Of a DNA stretch of 64,000 bases, positions 60,597 to 64,000 are shown in pieces. The notes under the pieces are model-generated. The model was not told the origin of the DNA. It ran no database searches and saw only the letters and a list, made by a program, of their open reading frames with translations. Every line of letters begins with the position of its first letter. Within the stretch, counting starts at the first letter, position 1. The DNA comes from Dongia_B sp964406155 (GTDB lineage: Bacteria; Pseudomonadota; Alphaproteobacteria; Dongiales; Dongiaceae): positions 1-64,000 of the forward strand of contig CAYOQR010000011.1 of NCBI GenBank assembly GCA_964406155.1. The letters run 5' to 3'. The position numbers and the translations under genes are program-made.

Positions 60597-61739
60597 TCAG
60601 TCTTCCAGCAGGAGGCCGGTGCGATAGGCCAGGGCCTGCTTGCCCACGACCTTGGCGATCGAATCGCCCGGGCCGACCAGTTTATGCATGTTGCGGGAGA
60701 GCACCTTGCCGTCGGTCTGGCAGCGGATCGGCTGGCGGGCCGCCGCCTGGTCATCGGCCAGGGGATCGATCAACTCGGCGATCACGTCGCCGCTCCGGAC
60801 CTGCTGGCCGAGCGTCACGTGATAGGCGAGGACGCCTGCCGCCGGTGCGCGCACGATATCGCAGGCATCGAGCATGGTCGCATCGCAACGTGGCGCCGGC
60901 AGGTCGCGGGGCGTGCCGGCGACAAGGCCGCGGCGCTGCAGGAAGGTGTAAAGCGCCTCGGCATCCTGGCGGCCGAGCTCGTCGAAGACATCGGCGCGGC
61001 CCCGGAATTCCACGGTGGCGGAAAGGCAGGCAGGCGGCACCGGAATGCCGGCGCCGACGGCCTGCTGCAATTTGGTCCAGGGCGTGGAAAAGGCTTCGTC
61101 GAAAGAGGCGCCGCCGGAATCCGATGCCAGCAGCACCGCCGCGGCGCCGATCAGGGCCGCGAGATCCTGGGCATCCGGCCAGGATTCCGGGACCAGGAAG
61201 AGATGAACCTGGGAATCGTCGTCGCAATGCAGGTCGAGCACGAAATCGGCGTCATAGGCAAGCTTCGCCAAAGCGAGGCGCAGGGCGGGAAACTCGCCAT
61301 TGGCGCTCATGCCGGACAAAGCCTCGCCCATCGCCCGGCGCACCGTGGTGATATTGGCGGCCGCATCGCCGCCGAGCTTGCCGGCGGTCGCCTCGACCAG
61401 GCCGGCGAAGAGGTCGGGCCAGCGCCGGTTGAAATTGCCGCCGCCGCGCAGCTCGTAGCGTCCCGTATGGTTGCCGTTCACCACCTGGCTGGAACCGATC
61501 GGATTGGCGACCGGCACCACGATGATCTCGCCGGTGATCTCGCCCCGTCGATCGGCCTCGTCGAGGCGGCGGATCAGATGATGGGCCGCCATCATGCCGG
61601 GGATTTCGTCGGCATGCAGCGATGCCTGCAGATAGGCCTTGGGCCGGACGCCCGGCGTGCCGTAGCGGTGAACCTTGAGATGGCGCTCCGTGCCGGGGCT
61701 CATGCTGGGCAGGGCGATGCGGTCGATACGTTTGCTCAT
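60597..61739 (-). CDS. Succinylglutamate desuccinylase/aspartoacylase-family metallohydrolase
   Basis: 380 aa. Zinc ligands H42 and E45 in YLQASLHADEIPGMMAAH, with a third histidine in FVLDLHCDDDSQVHLFLVP. NPIGSSQVVNGNHTGRYELRGGGNFNRRWPDL and CLSATVEFRGRADV complete the M14-like pattern. The last 100 residues (IVRAPAAGVLAYHVTLGQQVRSGDVIAELIDPL) form a biotinyl-lipoyl-like barrel, common in this subgroup. It should deacylate an N-acyl amino acid or a related amide. ATG 61739 has a weak ribosome-binding site. It diverges from the cupin gene across 57 bases. Confidence 0.88.
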   Translation of the reverse strand: MSKRIDRIALPSMSPGTERHLKVHRYGTPGVRPKAYLQASLHADEIPGMMAAHHLIRRLDEADRRGEITGEIIVVPVANPIGSSQVVNGNHTGRYELRGGGNFNRRWPDLFAGLVEATAGKLGGDAAANITTVRRAMGEALSGMSANGEFPALRLALAKLAYDADFVLDLHCDDDSQVHLFLVPESWPDAQDLAALIGAAAVLLASDSGGASFDEAFSTPWTKLQQAVGAGIPVPPACLSATVEFRGRADVFDELGRQDAEALYTFLQRRGLVAGTPRDLPAPRCDATMLDACDIVRAPAAGVLAYHVTLGQQVRSGDVIAELIDPLADDQAAARQPIRCQTDGKVLSRNMHKLVGPGDSIAKVVGKQALAYRTGLLLED

Positions 61740-61796
61740 GATCTGTGTTAGCGTCCAGTGAAGTGCGAAAGGATATCTATACAAGGTTGGCGGGTG

Positions 61797-62483
61797 ATGA
61801 TGACGGAGTCAATGTCGGGACGGGCGACGATTGCCGCAATGCAGGAATTGTGCACGGCCATCGACCGTCTTCTTGCGCAGAATCCGACAGCGGCCGCACC
61901 GTTCCGCGATCTTTTGTCTGGCATCTCTCTGGATGCCATGTCCGCCGCCGAAATGAGCGGGGACAAAGCAAGCGAGGCGTTGCCGGTGCTGCGCTTCTGG
62001 CGGGATTGCATCGCCGGGCCGCAGGCTGGTTGGAAGGCGGCATCGTCCCAGGCAGCCGCATCCCTGGCGGCGCTGACGCCTCTCCTGCACTGGCAGCAGA
62101 ATCCGAATTATCGCCGGAATCCGCCAGACGCGAGTTTCCTCGCCCATTACGGCTATGCCGAGATCTGTGGGCCAAAAGGTTTGCTGTCGCCATCCGGATT
62201 GAGATTCGGGGTCCTGCTGCTGGGACCCGGCACCTGCTATCCGGCGCATCGCCATCCCGCCGAGGAAATCTATCTGCCGCTGCAGGCGGCCTTGTGGCAA
62301 GGGGGCGAGGCGAATATCGCGGCTGGGCAGTGGCATGAGCGGCCGGCAGGCAGTTTCATCCACCATCCGCCAATGATGCCGCATGCCACACGGACGACCG
62401 ATCACGCTTTGGCGGCGTTCTATCTCTGGCGGGGCGAGGTGACGACCGATGCACGGCTGGATTCCGACGCGAAGCCGGGTTGA
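61797..62483 (+). CDS. DMSP-lyase-like cupin protein (DddQ/DddL family)
   Basis: 228 aa. The C-terminal half is a cupin with metal residues H151-R-H153-x3-E157-x-Y159 (CYPAHRHPAEEIYLPL) and distal H196 in PMMPHATRT, followed by AAFYLWRGEV. Preceding FLAHYGYAEICGPKGLL and LRFGVLLLGPGTCYPAH match the DMSP lyase family PF16867, whose members split dimethylsulfoniopropionate to dimethyl sulfide and acrylate. Many family members in non-marine bacteria have other or unknown substrates. ATG 61797 (ATG-ATG) was chosen; GTG 61758 is in frame. No acrylate or DMS genes are nearby. Confidence 0.75.
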   Translation: MMTESMSGRATIAAMQELCTAIDRLLAQNPTAAAPFRDLLSGISLDAMSAAEMSGDKASEALPVLRFWRDCIAGPQAGWKAASSQAAASLAALTPLLHWQQNPNYRRNPPDASFLAHYGYAEICGPKGLLSPSGLRFGVLLLGPGTCYPAHRHPAEEIYLPLQAALWQGGEANIAAGQWHERPAGSFIHHPPMMPHATRTTDHALAAFYLWRGEVTTDARLDSDAKPG

Positions 62484-62573
62484 TACCTGTCACCCTGGCG
62501 TTAGCCTGCTGTGTCATTTCCAGGCCGAATCCAGGCTGACGTCGGGCAGGTCGCTGGTGCTATAAGACCGGCC

Positions 62574-64000
62574 ATGACCGAGATTCACGACTCAGCCGGA
62601 CCGGCGCCGGCAGGATATCCGCAACCGCCTTACCTGACGGGCCTCAACGAGCGCCAGCGCGAGGCGGTGCTGGCACTGGATGGCCCCGTCCTCGTCCTCG
62701 CCGGAGCCGGCACCGGCAAGACCCGTGTGCTGACCACGCGCCTCGTGCATCTATTGATGACCGGCAAGGCGCGGCCGGGCGAATTGCTCGCCGTCACCTT
62801 CACCAATAAGGCGGCGGCGGAGATGAAGCACCGGATCGGCCAGATGATCGGCCGGCTGGTCGAGGGCTGGTGGCTGGGAACCTTTCATGCCTTGGCGGCC
62901 CGCATCCTGCGCTCGCATGCCGAGCTGGTGGGGCTGACGCCGAATTTCACCATCCTCGACACCGACGACCAGCTCCGCCTGGTGAAGCAGTTGATGCAGG
63001 CGGAAAACATCGACAGCCAGAAATGGCCGGCCCGGGTCATCCTCGGCGTCATCGAGCGCTGGAAGGATCGCGGCCTGACGCCGGACAAGGTCAGCCGGGC
63101 GGAACAGTCGGAGCTCGGCGGCGGACGGCTGCTCGATCTCTACCGCGATTACCAGCAGCGCCTGGCGACGTTGAACGCCTGCGACTTCGGCGATCTGCTG
63201 CTTCACAATATCACCATCTTCACTGGCCACCCCGACATCCTCGCCGGCTATCAGCAGCGTTTCCGCTACATACTGGTGGACGAGTACCAGGACAGCAACG
63301 TGGCGCAGTATCTGTGGCTGCGTCTGCTGGCGCAGACCCATCGCAATCTCTGCGTGGTGGGCGACGACGATCAGTCGATCTATGGCTGGCGCGGGGCGGA
63401 GGTGGAGAACATCCTGAAATTCGAAAAGGATTTCCCCGGCGCCAAGGTCATCCGCCTGGAGCAGAACTACCGCTCGACGCCGCATATCCTGGGCGCCGCC
63501 TCGGGCCTGATCGCCCATAATGCCGATCGCCACGGCAAGACGCTCTGGACCGATAAGAGCGAAGGCGACAAGGTCGTGATCACCGCCGCCTGGGACGGGG
63601 CCGAGGAGGCGCGCCAGATCGGCGAGGAGATCGAAAGCCTGCAGCGCCGACAGGTACAGCTTGGCGATATCGCCATCCTGGTCAGGGCCGGTTTCCAGAC
63701 CCGCGAATTCGAAGAACGCTTCATCACATTGGGGCTGCCGTATCGCGTGATCGGCGGACCGCGTTTCTATGAGCGCCAGGAAATCCGCGACGCCCTGGCC
63801 TATCTGCGCCTGATCAACCAGCCGGACGACGCTTTGGCTTTCGAGCGCATCGTCAATGTGCCGCGCCGGGGCATCGGCGACAGCACGATGAAGCACTTGA
63901 ACGAGCTGGCGCGACGGCTCGAGGTTTCACTGCCGGAAGCAGCCCGGCGCATCGTCGAGACGGATGAACTGAAGCCGGCGGCGCGGCGTGCGCTGGGCAC
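62574..64000 (+). CDS. uvrD: ATP-dependent DNA helicase UvrD/PcrA, N-terminal part (cut by window edge)
   Basis: The first 475 codons are present. Superfamily 1 helicase motifs in order: Q-motif LNERQREAV, Walker A LAGAGTGKTRVLTTR, Ia LAVTFTNKAAAEMKHRI, Walker B ILVDEYQDSN, III VVGDDDQSIYGWRGAEVENIL, IV LEQNYRSTPHILGAA, and PRRGIGD. It unwinds DNA in excision and mismatch repair and removes RecA. The N-terminus has a short proline-rich lead (MTEIHDSAGPAPAGYPQPPY). The ATG at 62574 is without a strong ribosome-binding site. The rest lies to the right of the window. Confidence 0.96.
   Translation, partial: MTEIHDSAGPAPAGYPQPPYLTGLNERQREAVLALDGPVLVLAGAGTGKTRVLTTRLVHLLMTGKARPGELLAVTFTNKAAAEMKHRIGQMIGRLVEGWWLGTFHALAARILRSHAELVGLTPNFTILDTDDQLRLVKQLMQAENIDSQKWPARVILGVIERWKDRGLTPDKVSRAEQSELGGGRLLDLYRDYQQRLATLNACDFGDLLLHNITIFTGHPDILAGYQQRFRYILVDEYQDSNVAQYLWLRLLAQTHRNLCVVGDDDQSIYGWRGAEVENILKFEKDFPGAKVIRLEQNYRSTPHILGAASGLIAHNADRHGKTLWTDKSEGDKVVITAAWDGAEEARQIGEEIESLQRRQVQLGDIAILVRAGFQTREFEERFITLGLPYRVIGGPRFYERQEIRDALAYLRLINQPDDALAFERIVNVPRRGIGDSTMKHLNELARRLEVSLPEAARRIVETDELKPAARRALG

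Overview
The window reads as a chromosomal segment of a GC-rich alphaproteobacterium, most like the Rhodospirillales. The reasons are the strong third-position GC, the gene families (aspartate aminotransferase AatA, MocR and LysR regulators, RbsABC, DppABCDF and TrpXYZ-type ABC operons, a trxB/lrp divergent pair, MlaA/MlaC) and the absence of plasmid or phage signatures. I could not fix the genus. Both ends are cut inside DNA-repair genes: uvrB at the left edge and a UvrD/PcrA helicase at the right edge. I saw no rRNA, tRNA, insertion sequence, prophage or CRISPR array.

Layout. 1-11.8 kb: uvrB, a MocR regulator, a chemoreceptor, an XRE regulator and an EamA exporter that shares sequence boxes with the MocR promoter; then aatA, a Pho-box-preceded phosphodiesterase, msrP without msrQ, and an AI-2E family permease. 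11.8-15.4 kb: a zinc-ribbon membrane protein, a run of six hairpins ending in an intrinsic terminator (probable structured RNA), a TetR/Rieske oxygenase pair and a long AT-richer gap. 15.4-20.9 kb: a diaminobutyrate aminotransferase followed by a 1340-residue Pls/PosA-type single-module NRPS, together a likely two-gene pathway to a cationic poly-amino acid. 21.4-28.7 kb: a ribose-type ABC operon with two permeases, one fused to a strictosidine-synthase/SMP-30-like propeller, plus a second free propeller and an AhpD-like protein.

28.8-37.8 kb: a LysR regulator diverging from an operon of two SDRs, a taurine/sulfonate-type ABC transporter, a GMC oxidoreductase, a PuuE-like deacetylase and an agmatinase-family ureohydrolase; this looks like a catabolic route for an unidentified nitrogen compound. 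37.9-43 kb: a TetR/SMR efflux pair whose start lies in a 25-bp perfect inverted repeat, a LysR, trxB/lrp, and a PPOX-fold protein. 42.6-48.2 kb: a TrpXYZ-type ABC transporter, then glpR-glpD with three operator boxes between them. 48.2-53.4 kb: an SDR, oxyR, gabT, mlaC-mlaA. 53.8-59.6 kb: dppABCDF on the minus strand. 59.9-64 kb: a thioesterase, an aspartoacylase-like protein, a DMSP-lyase-like cupin and the UvrD helicase.

Most of the window serves uptake and catabolism of amines, amino acids, peptides and sugars under local regulators. The least ordinary parts are the Pls-type NRPS pair, the hairpin-array RNA, the permease-propeller fusion, the ureohydrolase operon and the tetR inverted repeat. 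All functions are inferred by reading the sequence; no database search was run.
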